Below the pieces are notes generated by a model. It saw only the letters and a program-made list of their open reading frames with translations, was not told the DNA's origin and ran no database searches. A stretch of DNA of 64,000 nt from Bradyrhizobium sp. 190 (GTDB taxonomy: Bacteria; Pseudomonadota; Alphaproteobacteria; Rhizobiales; Xanthobacteraceae): positions 233,712-297,711 of the forward strand of contig NZ_JADPJL010000037.1 in the NCBI RefSeq assembly GCF_023073415.1, read 5' to 3'. This document shows positions 25,628 to 33,724 of the stretch, piece after piece (position 1 is the stretch's first letter; each line of letters starts with the position of its first letter). The translations under genes and the position numbers were made by a program.

Positions 25628-26412
25628 GCGAAGAGAAGGTGGCTGATGACCAGAAGGAGGGCTCGATCGGCAAGCCGGTGAGCTGGCGCGCGCAGGCCGT
25701 GCAGTTAGCTGCGATCGTGGCCGTCGTGTTCGTTGCCAAGGGCGCGATTGCCGAGCCGTTTTATGTTCCGTCCGGCTCGATGGAGCCGACGCTTCTGATC
25801 GGCGACGCGCTGGTGGCGTCGAAATTCCCCTACGGCTACGGCGCGGCGTCGCTGCCGATCCAGATCACGCTGCCGGAAACCGGCCGCCTGTTCGGCGACA
25901 CGCCCAAGCGCGGCGACGTCGTCGTGTTCCGCTGGCCGGGCGACCGCTCGCAGGCCTGGGTCAAGCGCGTGGTGGGGTTGCCGGGCGACCGCATCCAGTT
26001 GCGGGAGGGTCAGCTCTTCATCAACGACCATGCGGCGGCGTTGAAGCCCGATGGGATGGGTGAAGCGGAAGACGATCGCGGCAATACCGAGCGGGCCTAT
26101 CGTTTCGTCGAGACGCTGCCGAACGGCGTCAGCCACGCGATCTTCAAGATGCGCGACAATGGTAGGCTCGACAACACGCCCGAGGTGACGGTGCCGCCGG
26201 GCCAACTGTTCGTGCTCGGCGACAACAGGGACAATTCCGCCGACAGCCGCGTCGCGGTGCGCGACGGCGGCGTGGGATTATTGCCGATCGACAATCTGAT
26301 CGGCCGGGCCGATGCGGTGGTCGGCTCGTGGGATCTCGGCATGCGCAGCCAGCCGATGTGGACATGGCTGTCGGGTTTTCGGCTGGCGCGGTTTTTCACA
26401 TCGGTGCATTGA
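25624..26412 (+). CDS. lepB: Signal peptidase I
   Basis: The membrane-bound leader peptidase that cleaves Sec and Tat signal peptides. The 262 residues have one N-terminal helix (about 22-42). The catalytic Ser is in PSGSMEPTLLIGD (Ser52) and the catalytic Lys in WVKRVVGLPGDRI (Lys114). The C-terminal box GDNRDNSADSR is complete. It is translationally coupled to tldD. A copy of repeat A lies 11 bases past its stop. Confidence 0.95.
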   Translation: MSEEKVADDQKEGSIGKPVSWRAQAVQLAAIVAVVFVAKGAIAEPFYVPSGSMEPTLLIGDALVASKFPYGYGAASLPIQITLPETGRLFGDTPKRGDVVVFRWPGDRSQAWVKRVVGLPGDRIQLREGQLFINDHAAALKPDGMGEAEDDRGNTERAYRFVETLPNGVSHAIFKMRDNGRLDNTPEVTVPPGQLFVLGDNRDNSADSRVAVRDGGVGLLPIDNLIGRADAVVGSWDLGMRSQPMWTWLSGFRLARFFTSVH

Positions 26413-26422
26413 GCACTACCGC

Positions 26423-26512
26423 GTAGGGTGGGCAAAGGCGCATTTGCGCCGTGCCCACCATCTCTCCAGCGATTAAGCTCATGGTGTGCACGCTTCGCTT
26501 TGCCCACCCTAC
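26423..26512. repeat. Palindromic repeat family A, copy 2 (long/short arms)
   Basis: The left arm is the long type, with an internal GGCGCATTTGCGCC mini-hairpin; the right arm is short (CACGCTTCGCTTTGCCCACC). It ends 15 bases before the ATG of the YjbR-like gene. Confidence 0.93.
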
Positions 26513-26527
26513 GGCGCAACTGACCCC

Positions 26528-26869
26528 ATGACCTTCGACGACGTCAGAAAATTCGCGCTTCTCTGGCCCGAGGTCGAGGACGGCAGCTCCTACGGCACGC
26601 CGGCCCTCAAGGTGCGCAAGAAGATGCTGGCGCGGCTGAGGGAAGACAACGACAGCCTGGTGATGCCGGGCGTGCCGCAAGACGAGCGCGAGATGCTGGT
26701 GGAAAGCCAGCCGAAGGTGTTTTACTTCACCGATCACTACCGCGATTATCCGATGGTGCTGATCCGCCTGTCGAAGGCAAGCCGCGCCACCGTCGAGCCG
26801 CTGCTGCGCCGGCACTGGCGCACGCTGGCGTCGAAAAAGGCGGTGAAGGAATTCGATACGACTTTGTAG
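26528..26869 (+). CDS. MmcQ/YjbR-family protein
   Basis: A 113-residue protein of the YjbR (double-stranded-DNA-mimic-like) fold: FDDVRKFALLWPEVEDGSSYGTPALKV near the start and a conserved KVFYFTDHYRDYPMVLIRLSK middle. No enzymatic activity is known for the family. The ATG at 26528 lacks a ribosome site because repeat A ends just upstream; the frame stays open through the repeat. Its TAG stop lies inside the next repeat copy (26866-26957). Confidence 0.85.
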   Translation: MTFDDVRKFALLWPEVEDGSSYGTPALKVRKKMLARLREDNDSLVMPGVPQDEREMLVESQPKVFYFTDHYRDYPMVLIRLSKASRATVEPLLRRHWRTLASKKAVKEFDTTL

Positions 26870-26957
26870 GGTGGGCAAAGGCGCGCAAGCGCCGTGCCCA
26901 CCATGTTTCCACGATCGTGAGAGAAATGGTGGGCACGCTTCGCTTTGCCCACCCTAC
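26866..26957. repeat. Palindromic repeat family A, copy 3 (long/short arms)
   Basis: The first bases (gTAGGG) supply the TAG stop of the YjbR-like gene. The left arm is long, with GGCGCGCAAGCGCC; the right arm is short. It ends nine bases before the ATG of the nucleotidyltransferase-like gene. Confidence 0.94.
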
Positions 26958-26966
26958 GGCATCATC

Positions 26967-27542
26967 ATGAATACCGACCAATTCCTCACCGCCGCCTTAC
27001 GCAATCCCGCCAACGAAATCATTGCCAAAGAGCTGCTTCGGCTGGCGCTGCCGGATGCGTGGCTGGTCTCCGGATGCCTCGTGCAGACGGTGTGGAACGT
27101 GCTGACGAAGCGCGCGGTCGATTACGGCATCAACGATTACGACGTGTTCTATTTCGATCCCGATACGTCGTGGGAGGCGGAGGACAAGGTGATCCGCACG
27201 CTCTCGGAGCGGTTTGCAAACCGCGGCATTGCGGTTGAGGCGCGCAACCAGGCGCGCGTTCATCTCTGGTACCCCGAAAAGCATGGCCTGCCCTACCCGC
27301 AACTGCATCGCTCGACGCAAGGCATCGACCGCTTCCTGACCAAGAACACCCAGATCGGAATCCGGCGAACGGGCGAGGCCTACGAGGTGTATGCGCCGAA
27401 TGGCTACGACGATGTCGCCGCACTGATCGTGCGGCCCAATCCCGGCGCGAATTTTTCCGCGGCGAATTATGCAGCGAAGGCGGAGCGCTGGAAGGCGCTG
27501 TGGCCTGAGATCACGGTGCTGCCGGCGGATACGGAATCGTAG
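26967..27542 (+). CDS. Nucleotidyltransferase-fold protein
   Basis: A 191-residue protein whose pattern fits the DUF925-type nucleotidyltransferase fold: LVSGCLVQTVWNVLT, the acidic pair in YDVFYFDPDTSW (about residues 55-66) as probable metal ligands, and the later VHLWYPEKHG and YDDVAALIVRPNP segments. The substrate is unknown. The ATG at 26967 has no ribosome site because repeat A ends nine bases upstream, and its TAG stop lies inside the following repeat copy, so the gene is bracketed by repeats on both sides. Confidence 0.85.
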   Translation: MNTDQFLTAALRNPANEIIAKELLRLALPDAWLVSGCLVQTVWNVLTKRAVDYGINDYDVFYFDPDTSWEAEDKVIRTLSERFANRGIAVEARNQARVHLWYPEKHGLPYPQLHRSTQGIDRFLTKNTQIGIRRTGEAYEVYAPNGYDDVAALIVRPNPGANFSAANYAAKAERWKALWPEITVLPADTES

Positions 27543-27635
27543 GGTGGGCTAAGCGAAGCGAGCCCACCATCTTCCTATGTCAATTGCGCGCGAGATATGG
27601 TGGGCACGGCGCAAGTGCGCCTTTGCCCACCCTAC
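27539..27635. repeat. Palindromic repeat family A, copy 4 (short/long arms)
   Basis: The first bases (gTAGGG) supply the TAG stop of the nucleotidyltransferase gene. The left arm is short and the right arm long (CACGGCGCAAGTGCGCCTTT), the opposite orientation to copies 2 and 3. Confidence 0.93.
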
Positions 27636-27665
27636 AAGTTTCGCTACGATTTTTCTGCAGGCCCG

Positions 27666-28223
27666 CTACCGCACCACGCCCGAAGTAAACCCCGCCTTCC
27701 GCCGCGGCGGCTTGATGTCTTTCTTCAGGAAGCAGTGCGCCTCCTTGCCGGCATAGCCCGGCCGGGCATAGGTCCAGGCGCGGCATTTGTTGTCGGCGGC
27801 GCAGGCGGCCTTGCAGGCGTCATCGCCGCCGTCGCTGCTCTTGAGATCGAAGCTCTTGTAGTCACCGCCGAAGCGGTCGATCGAGGTTTCGATGCTATCG
27901 TTGCGCCGTTCGACCACGCCGGCGCCGCGCACGCCGGAGACACAGCAATCGCTCTGCACCCGCGCCGGCACGTTGCTCTTGAGCCAGCACACCGCGCGGT
28001 TGGCGAGGTCAGTCGGATAGCTGAAGGTCCAGGCGCGGCAGCGGCGGTCGCGCTCGCACACCAGCGCGCATTCTGCCGGATCGCCCGAGATCACGGGCGC
28101 GCTGAGATAGTCACCGCCGGGACGATCGAAATTGGCCTGCGCCAGCGCCGGGCGCGCGCCAACGGCCGCCGCCAAAAAGGCGAGCGTCACCAGACACGCC
28201 CTGAGCAGGCGAACAGTCTCCAT
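27666..28223 (-). CDS. Exported protein with two PAN/Apple domains
   Basis: A 185-residue secreted protein. A signal peptide (METVRLLRACLVTLAFLAAAVGARPALA) is followed by two tandem PAN/Apple-like modules: FDRPGGDYLS...CALVCERDRRCRAWTFSYP...CWLKSNVP (about 30-100) and IDRFGGDYKS...CKAACAADNKCRAWTYARP...CFLKKDI (about 112-178). The regular cysteines form the expected disulfide ladder. Such domains bind protein or carbohydrate partners; no enzyme domain is present. The start at 28223 begins the signal; the upstream extension crosses repeats. Confidence 0.9.
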   Translation of the reverse strand: METVRLLRACLVTLAFLAAAVGARPALAQANFDRPGGDYLSAPVISGDPAECALVCERDRRCRAWTFSYPTDLANRAVCWLKSNVPARVQSDCCVSGVRGAGVVERRNDSIETSIDRFGGDYKSFDLKSSDGGDDACKAACAADNKCRAWTYARPGYAGKEAHCFLKKDIKPPRRKAGFTSGVVR

Positions 28224-28228
28224 GCACG

Positions 28229-28258
28229 GTTGCTTTCGAGTACGTTGCTTTCGAGTAC
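28229..28258. repeat. Tandem 15-bp direct repeat
   Basis: Two exact adjacent copies of GTTGCTTTCGAGTAC, five bases upstream of the PAN-domain gene start. They may form paired binding sites or be a recent slippage event. Confidence 0.9.
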
Positions 28259-28318
28259 GCGTTTCCAGCGCGGGATGGCTCTTCTTCGAAAAGTCGTCCC
28301 GCCTCAGCCCTTTGATTC

Positions 28319-28362
28319 GAGCATGATCTCCGCGCAAACGCGTTTGCGCGGGGACCATGCTC
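28319..28362. repeat. Palindromic repeat family F
   Basis: The outer arms GAGCATG / CATGCTC surround a perfect inner palindrome, CGCGCAAACGCGTTTGCGCG. This resembles the GAGCATGATC-type dispersed palindromes of Bradyrhizobium. It lies between the PAN-domain gene and gshA. Confidence 0.9.
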
Positions 28363-28437
28363 CACATCCGGCCGTCATTTGAGCGCCATCAACCTGTACG
28401 GTGGATGAACGGCCCAAAGGTTAAGCAACCCGTTCAA

Positions 28438-29808
28438 TTAAAACGCGTATTCCTGATAGACCGGCTCCACTGAACCGCCCCACTCGCCGTTGAATTTGTC
28501 CAGCATCTCTTCCGCAGGCGTGCGGCCCGATTCGAGGATGCGCTCCAACGGTTCGAGGTGGCGGCTTTCGTCGCGGCCGAGTTGATCAATGCGGCCACGC
28601 CGCCGCAAGCCCGCATGCGACAGCTTCAGGCACTCCCGGGCGATCTCGAACAGGTAGCGATCCCTGATCCTGGCCTTGAAGCCGAAGCGTGGGACGTCGT
28701 CGCGCAATGCCTGACGCTCCTGCGCCGTCCAGTGACTGACCAGATCCCAGGCCGCATCCAGGCTTTCGTCGTCATACAGCAGCCCGACCCAGAATGCCGG
28801 CAACGCCGGCAGCCGGCCCCATGGCACGCCATCGGCGCCGCGCATTTCCAGATAACGCTTCATGCGGACTTCCGGGAAAATCGTCGAGAGGTGATTGGCC
28901 CAGTCCGACAAGGTCGGACGCTCGCCGGGAAGCGAGTTGTTGCGGCCCTCGAAGAAGGCGCGGAACGACGAGCCGGCGACATCGATATAGGTCTCGCCGC
29001 GCTTGACGAAATACATGGGCACGTCGAGCGCGTAGTCGACCCAGCGCTCGAACCCCATGCCGTCCTCGAACACCCACGGCAACATGCCGGAGCGGGCATT
29101 GTCGGTGTCGCGCCAGATCTCGGAGCGGAACGACAGGAAGCCGTTGGGCTTGCCTTCGGTAAACGGCGAATTGGCAAACAAGGCGGTCGCGACCGGCTGC
29201 AGCGCAATCGACACGCGCAGCTTCTTGACCATGTCGGCTTCCGAGGAGAAGTCGAGATTGGTCTGCACCGTGCACGTCCGGTACATCATGTCGATGCCGT
29301 ATTTCCCGACCTTCGGCATGTAGTTGGACATGATCTTGTAGCGGCCCTTGGGCATCACCGGAATCTGCTCCCGCGACCAGGACGGCGTCATGCCGAGTCC
29401 GAGAAAGCCGATCCCCAAAGGCGTCGCGATCTCGCGCACCTGCGCCAGATGCGCCATCAGCTCGGCCTGGGTCTGGTGCACGTTTTCGACCGGCGCGCCG
29501 GACAGCTCAAATTGCCCGCCGGGCTCCAGCGAAATCGCCCCGCCGCCGGTGACGTCATAGAGCCCGATGATGTTGCCGCGCTCCATGATCGGCTCCCACC
29601 CGAGCAGGAGCTGCATGCCTTCGAGCAGCGCGCCGATGCCGCGCGCGCCTTCATACGGCACGGGCTGGCGGCCCTCCAGCGTGAACGGGGTCTTCTCGTG
29701 CTCGGTGCCGATGCGGAACTCGGACGGCGGCTTGATGCCCGCCTCGAACCACGCGACGAGCTCGTCACGCGATTGCAGCGGCGTCATATCGATCTGGTCA
29801 CGCGCCAT
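28438..29808 (-). CDS. gshA: Glutamate-cysteine ligase
   Basis: Makes gamma-glutamylcysteine, the first step of glutathione synthesis, in the cytosol. The 456 residues match the plant/alphaproteobacterial GCS2-type family. Landmarks include the start of the catalytic core SEFRIGTEHEKTPF, the Gly-rich ISLEPGGQFELSG, and MMYRTCTVQTNLDFSSEADM. The start MARDQIDMTPLQSRDEL at 29808 is preferred because the upstream extension looks unlike protein. A MarR regulator and a glutathione S-transferase lie just upstream, giving a small glutathione block. Confidence 0.95.
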   Translation of the reverse strand: MARDQIDMTPLQSRDELVAWFEAGIKPPSEFRIGTEHEKTPFTLEGRQPVPYEGARGIGALLEGMQLLLGWEPIMERGNIIGLYDVTGGGAISLEPGGQFELSGAPVENVHQTQAELMAHLAQVREIATPLGIGFLGLGMTPSWSREQIPVMPKGRYKIMSNYMPKVGKYGIDMMYRTCTVQTNLDFSSEADMVKKLRVSIALQPVATALFANSPFTEGKPNGFLSFRSEIWRDTDNARSGMLPWVFEDGMGFERWVDYALDVPMYFVKRGETYIDVAGSSFRAFFEGRNNSLPGERPTLSDWANHLSTIFPEVRMKRYLEMRGADGVPWGRLPALPAFWVGLLYDDESLDAAWDLVSHWTAQERQALRDDVPRFGFKARIRDRYLFEIARECLKLSHAGLRRRGRIDQLGRDESRHLEPLERILESGRTPAEEMLDKFNGEWGGSVEPVYQEYAF

Positions 29809-29904
29809 GAAAAAATCCGGATAACTGGCGATTCGACCGAACGCGCCGTGTGGCCAAGGGAATGCGGACGGCGACGTCCGCATCAACGAAACATATCAGG
29901 GCCG

Positions 29905-30396
29905 TCATCGCGCCGGCACGCCGTCGCGGGCAGCGGCCGTCTTGACGTCGGAGCAGGAGCAGCCCAGCCGGTCGAGCAGACCGCAAAGCTTCATCGCGTC
30001 GGCATCGGACAGTTTGGAGCCGACGTGCTTTTCGATCGCCGCCGAATAGGCGCTCCACATTTTCTTCTGCAGTTCGCGCCCGGCCTCGGTGATCTCCACG
30101 AACTGGCCGCGCTTGTCGATCTTGCACTCGCGCCGCGCCGCCAAGCCCTCGTCCACCAGACGGTCGATCAGCCGCGAGGTGGAATATTGCGGGATCAGCA
30201 TCTGCTTTTCCAGTTCCACCGGGCGCATCTCGCCGGAGGGGGCGCGCGACAGTTCCAGCAGCGCGTCATACCAGGCCAGCGGCGGAAAGCCGGCTCTCTT
30301 TAGATCCTGCTCGACGGCATCGAGCACCCGGCTCTGCACCCGCATCAGGCGGATCCAGGCGGCGGTCGCCTCGGTCGATGGTTTGCGTTTCATCAT
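29905..30396 (-). CDS. MarR-family transcriptional regulator
   Basis: A winged-helix regulator of about 163 residues. The HTH region is MRPVELEKQMLIPQYSTSRLIDRLVDEGLAARRECKIDKRGQFVEIT (about residues 55-100), and the C-terminal helix carries the pair CSC (about 146-148), which could sense oxidants or electrophiles. The start is uncertain: ATGs at 30396 and 30393, or a GTG at 30414. It is divergent from a glutathione S-transferase with a strong inverted repeat in the gap, so it most likely represses that gene and itself. Confidence 0.9.
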   Translation of the reverse strand: MMKRKPSTEATAAWIRLMRVQSRVLDAVEQDLKRAGFPPLAWYDALLELSRAPSGEMRPVELEKQMLIPQYSTSRLIDRLVDEGLAARRECKIDKRGQFVEITEAGRELQKKMWSAYSAAIEKHVGSKLSDADAMKLCGLLDRLGCSCSDVKTAAARDGVPAR

Positions 30397-30429
30397 CCAG
30401 TCCGTATCAGTCACAGATCAGTGTACCGC

Positions 30430-30479
30430 ACTAAATGCAGCTGCATCAATCTTGACTATTCCATGCAGATGCATTTAGT
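30430..30479. promoter_or_regulatory. Double MarR operator between marR and GST genes
   Basis: Two inverted copies of ACTAAATGCA(G/T)CTGCAT: one at 30430-30446, the other as its complement at 30463-30479. Each half is itself palindromic (ATGCAGCTGCAT is perfect). A TTGACT -35-like box for the GST gene falls between them (30452-30457), so a bound repressor would block both divergent promoters. Confidence 0.8.
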
Positions 30480-30515
30480 CAGCCCACCAAAAATGTCGAG
30501 GGAAGGAAAAATCCG

Positions 30516-31130
30516 ATGAAACTTTATTATTCCCCGGGCGCCTGCTCGCTGTCCCCCCATATCGCCCTTCTCGAGGCCGGTCTGCCCTACGATCTGGTCA
30601 AGGTCGACCTGCGCGCCAAGAAGCTGGAAAACGGTGACGACTTTTTGAAGGTCAACCCGAAGGGTCAGGTGCCGGTGCTGGCGCTCGATTCGGGCGAACT
30701 GGTCACCGAGGGGCCCGTTATCGTGCAGATGATCGCCGATAAGGCGGGCAAGAATCTGGCGCCCTCCCGCGATTCGGAAGAGCGCTACAAGCTGCTCGAA
30801 TGGCTGAACTACATCACGACCGAGCTGCACAAGAATCTCGGACCGATGTTCTCTCCGCTGCTCGCCGACGACGCCAAACCCTTCTTCAAGGACCGCGCGA
30901 TGGGCAAGTTCAAATATCTTGAAACCGCGCTAACGGGGCGCGACTACCTGATGGGCAAGCAGTTCACCGTCGCCGACGGCTACCTCTTCACCATGCTGAT
31001 GTGGGCAACCGACCGGTTGAAGTTCGATCTCTCTGATATGCCGAACCTTCTGGCCTACAAGGCCCGCGTCGCCGCCCGTCCGAAGGTGCAGGAAGCGATG
31101 ACCAAGGAAGGGCTGCTGAAGGCCGCGTGA
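30516..31130 (+). CDS. Glutathione S-transferase, beta-class like
   Basis: A 204-residue cytosolic enzyme joining glutathione to electrophiles. The thioredoxin-like N-terminal domain shows MKLYYSPGACSLSPHIALLEAG, with the catalytic-site Cys10 and Ser11 typical of beta-class bacterial GSTs, and the glutathione-binding PKGQVPVL and TEGPVIVQMI segments. The helical C-terminal domain ends with GRDYLMGKQFTVADGYLFTML. It is divergent from a MarR regulator with a double operator, upstream of a clear terminator. It probably acts with gshA in detoxification. Confidence 0.94.
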   Translation: MKLYYSPGACSLSPHIALLEAGLPYDLVKVDLRAKKLENGDDFLKVNPKGQVPVLALDSGELVTEGPVIVQMIADKAGKNLAPSRDSEERYKLLEWLNYITTELHKNLGPMFSPLLADDAKPFFKDRAMGKFKYLETALTGRDYLMGKQFTVADGYLFTMLMWATDRLKFDLSDMPNLLAYKARVAARPKVQEAMTKEGLLKAA

Positions 31131-31155
31131 GGGTTTCAGGATTGCGACGAACGAA

Positions 31156-31184
31156 GGGCCGGATCGATGATCCGGCCCCTTTTT
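31156..31184 (+). terminator. Intrinsic terminator of the GST gene
   Basis: The perfect 10-bp stem GGGCCGGATC / GATCCGGCCC with a three-base loop is followed by CTTTTT, 26 bases after the GST stop codon. Confidence 0.93.
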
Positions 31185-31209
31185 GTTCGTGTCACTGCTC
31201 TCTCCGGTG

Positions 31210-31328
31210 GTCGTCCCTGCGAACGCAGGGACCCATAACCACAGGGAGTTGTTGTTTGCCGAAGGCGTCGACCAAGACGTCTTATCGATAGATCACGCGG
31301 TATGGGTCCCTGCGTTCGCAGGGACGAC
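31210..31328. repeat. Palindromic repeat family C, copy 2
   Basis: The outer arms GTCGTCCCTGCGAACGCAGG and its complement GTCCCTGCGTTCGCAGGGAC contain smaller hairpins. The GGGACCCATAACCACAGG part matches copy 1, but the matching inner arm on the right is partly lost. It lies between the GST terminator and the FadB-like gene. Confidence 0.88.
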
Positions 31329-31349
31329 GATGGATTTTGCGCTGCCGCC

Positions 31350-33563
31350 TTACGCCGCCGCCTTCTTCGGCGGGAAGCGGCCGTAGAAGGTCTCGCCGCT
31401 GGCCGCCATGTCTTCCAGCAATTTCGGCGGGGTGAAGCGCGAGCCGTATTTGGCCTCCAGCTTGTGGCAGAGCTCGACGAACTTCCGCGTTCCCATGAAG
31501 TCGATATAGGACAGCGTGCCGCCGGTGAACGGCGCGAAGCCAAAACCGAGGATCGAGCCGACATCGGCCTCGCGCGGATCGGTGATGACGTGGTCCTCCA
31601 CCGTGCGCGCGGCTTCCACCGCCTGCACCACCAGGAAACGCTGCTTCAGCTCCTCGATGTCGAGAGTATCCGGATCGAGCTGCTTCGGCTGCAGCGCTGA
31701 TAGCCCCGGCCACAGGCTCTTCTGGCCCTTGCCCTTCTCGGGATAGTCGTAAAAACCCTTGCTGTTCTTGCGGCCGAGGCGGCCCTGCTTCTCGACCAGC
31801 TCCACCATCAGCTTCTTCTGATCCGGGTTGATGGAATTGGGACCGAGATCGGCTTCGGTTGCCTTGATGACCTTCAGGCCGAGGTCGAGGGCGACTTCAT
31901 CGGACAGCGACAGCGGACCGACCGGCATGCCGGCCATCTTGGCGCAGTTCTCGATCATCGCCGACGGCACACCTTCGAGGAACATCTCGTTGCCTTCGGC
32001 GATGTAACGGCCGACGCAGCGGTTGGCGTAGAAGCCGCGCGAATCATTGACGACGATCGGCGTCTTGCCGATTACCCGGACATAGTCGAGGGCGGCGGCG
32101 AGCGCGACGTCCCCGGTGTTCTTGCCGAGGATGATTTCGACCAGCATCATCTTCTCGACCGGCGAGAAGAAGTGGATGCCGACGAACTTGCCCTGCTCCT
32201 TGAAGCTTTCGGCCAACGAAGTGATCGGCAGCGTCGAGGTATTGGAAGCGAAGATCGCCTCAGGCTTCAAGTACTGCTGCGCCTTGGCAAAAGTCTCCGC
32301 CTTGACCTTGCGGTCCTCGAACACGGCCTCGATGACGAGGTCGCAATCCCCGAGCGCGGCGTAGTCAGCGGTCGGCGTGATGCGCGCCAGCAGCGGGTCG
32401 CGGTCGCCTGCCTTGGCGCGGCCCTTGGCGATCTGCTCGTCGATCACCTTCTGCGCATGCGCCTTGCCCTTGTCGGCGCTCTCCTGGTCGCGGTCGATCA
32501 GGACGACGTCGAGACCGGCGCGGGCCGAGACGTAGCCGACGCTGGCGCCCATGAAGCCGGCACCGATCACGGCGACCTTCTTGATCTTGGTCGGCGGTAC
32601 GTTTTGCGGACGCCGCGCGCCCTTGTTCAGTTCCTGCATTGACAGGAACAGGCTGCGGATCATCGCCGCGGCTTCCTTGGATCGCAGCACCTTGGTGAAG
32701 TAACGCGATTCGACGCGCAGCGCAGCGTCGATCGGCAACTGCAGGCCCTCATAGACGCAGCTCATGATGGCGCGCGCCGCCGGGTAATTGTCGTAGGTCT
32801 CGCGGCGATAGATGGCGTTGCCGGCCGGGAACATCATCATGCCGGCCTTGGAGAACACCGGGCCGCCCGGCAGCTTGAAACCCTTTTCGTCCCACGGCGC
32901 GACAGCCTTGCCGCCGCCCTTGATCCAGTCCTTGGCCGCCTTGATCAGATCGGCCGCCGGCACGATGGCGTGGATCAGATTGAGCGCCTTGGCCTTGTCG
33001 ACCGTGACCGGATCGCCCTTGAGCAGGATCGTCATCGCATCCTGCGGCGGCACCAGGCGCGGCACGCGCTGGGTGCCACCGGCGCCGGGGAACAGGCCGA
33101 CCTTCACTTCAGGCAGGCCCAGCCGGGTCTTGGGATTTTCAGCCGCGACGCGATAGTGGCAGGACAGCGTCACCTCGAAACCGCCGCCGAGCGCCAGCCC
33201 GTTGATCGCGGCCGCCCACGGCTTGCCGCATGTTTCGATGCCGCGCAGCACCAGCGAGAAGCGGCGGCTCTGGTCGAACAGCATCTGGTTGGCAGCTTCC
33301 TCGCCCTTCTCCTTCAGCATCTTGGCATAGGCGACGTTCATGCCCTCGAGCATGGAAAGATCGGCGCCGGCGCAGAAGGCTTCCTTGCTGGAGGTGATGA
33401 CGACGCCCTTCACTGCGGCGTCGGCCGTGGTCTGCTTCAGGATCTCCTCGAGCTCGGTCGTCGAGGTCTCATCCAGCACGTTCATCGAACGTCCGGGGAT
33501 GTCCCAGGTGGCGAGCGCAATGCCGTCGGCGTCGGTCTCTAGCTTGAAATTCTTGAAGGCCAT
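31350..33563 (-). CDS. fadB: FadB-like enoyl-CoA hydratase / 3-hydroxyacyl-CoA dehydrogenase
   Basis: A bifunctional beta-oxidation enzyme of 737 residues. The N-terminal crotonase domain (about 1-300) has ALGGGFEVTLSCHYRVA and GLPEVKVGLFPGAGGTQRVPR, carrying the catalytic glutamates. The C-terminal half has the NAD-binding motif VAVIGAGFMGASVGYVSARAG (about 334) and the dehydrogenase core VGIHFFSPVEKMMLVEII. The ATG follows GAGGGAG. It is the last gene of an acyl-CoA-dehydrogenase, thiolase, FadB set; a repeat-A copy lies between it and the thiolase. Confidence 0.95.
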   Translation of the reverse strand: MAFKNFKLETDADGIALATWDIPGRSMNVLDETSTTELEEILKQTTADAAVKGVVITSSKEAFCAGADLSMLEGMNVAYAKMLKEKGEEAANQMLFDQSRRFSLVLRGIETCGKPWAAAINGLALGGGFEVTLSCHYRVAAENPKTRLGLPEVKVGLFPGAGGTQRVPRLVPPQDAMTILLKGDPVTVDKAKALNLIHAIVPAADLIKAAKDWIKGGGKAVAPWDEKGFKLPGGPVFSKAGMMMFPAGNAIYRRETYDNYPAARAIMSCVYEGLQLPIDAALRVESRYFTKVLRSKEAAAMIRSLFLSMQELNKGARRPQNVPPTKIKKVAVIGAGFMGASVGYVSARAGLDVVLIDRDQESADKGKAHAQKVIDEQIAKGRAKAGDRDPLLARITPTADYAALGDCDLVIEAVFEDRKVKAETFAKAQQYLKPEAIFASNTSTLPITSLAESFKEQGKFVGIHFFSPVEKMMLVEIILGKNTGDVALAAALDYVRVIGKTPIVVNDSRGFYANRCVGRYIAEGNEMFLEGVPSAMIENCAKMAGMPVGPLSLSDEVALDLGLKVIKATEADLGPNSINPDQKKLMVELVEKQGRLGRKNSKGFYDYPEKGKGQKSLWPGLSALQPKQLDPDTLDIEELKQRFLVVQAVEAARTVEDHVITDPREADVGSILGFGFAPFTGGTLSYIDFMGTRKFVELCHKLEAKYGSRFTPPKLLEDMAASGETFYGRFPPKKAAA

Positions 33564-33632
33564 GTTGGTTGCTCCCTCGATGCCGGCAGCCGATGTCAGG
33601 CGCGGCGGTTAAATTGTGATCCCGTAGCTCTC

Positions 33633-33720
33633 GTAGGGTGGGCAAAGCGAAACGTGCCCACCATTCCCAGCGGAGTGCGTGATGGTGGGCACGGCGCAAG
33701 AGCGCCTTTGCCCACCCTAC
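33633..33720. repeat. Palindromic repeat family A, copy 5 (short/long arms)
   Basis: The left arm is short (AAAGCGAAACGTGCCCACC) and the right arm long (CACGGCGCAAGAGCGCCTTT). It lies between the thiolase and FadB-like genes, inside what looks like one transcription unit. Confidence 0.93.
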
Positions 33721-33724
33721 GTTC

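Noticed and set aside
26486..26970. N-terminal extensions reading HASLCPPYG or VGKAKRAHH
   Set aside because: These peptides recur wherever repeat A is translated in one of its frames; they come from the repeat, not from conserved protein sequence.
28558..30303. A 581-codon plus-strand frame opposite gshA and marR
   Set aside because: It is a shadow of two well-supported genes and has no family motif or ribosome site.
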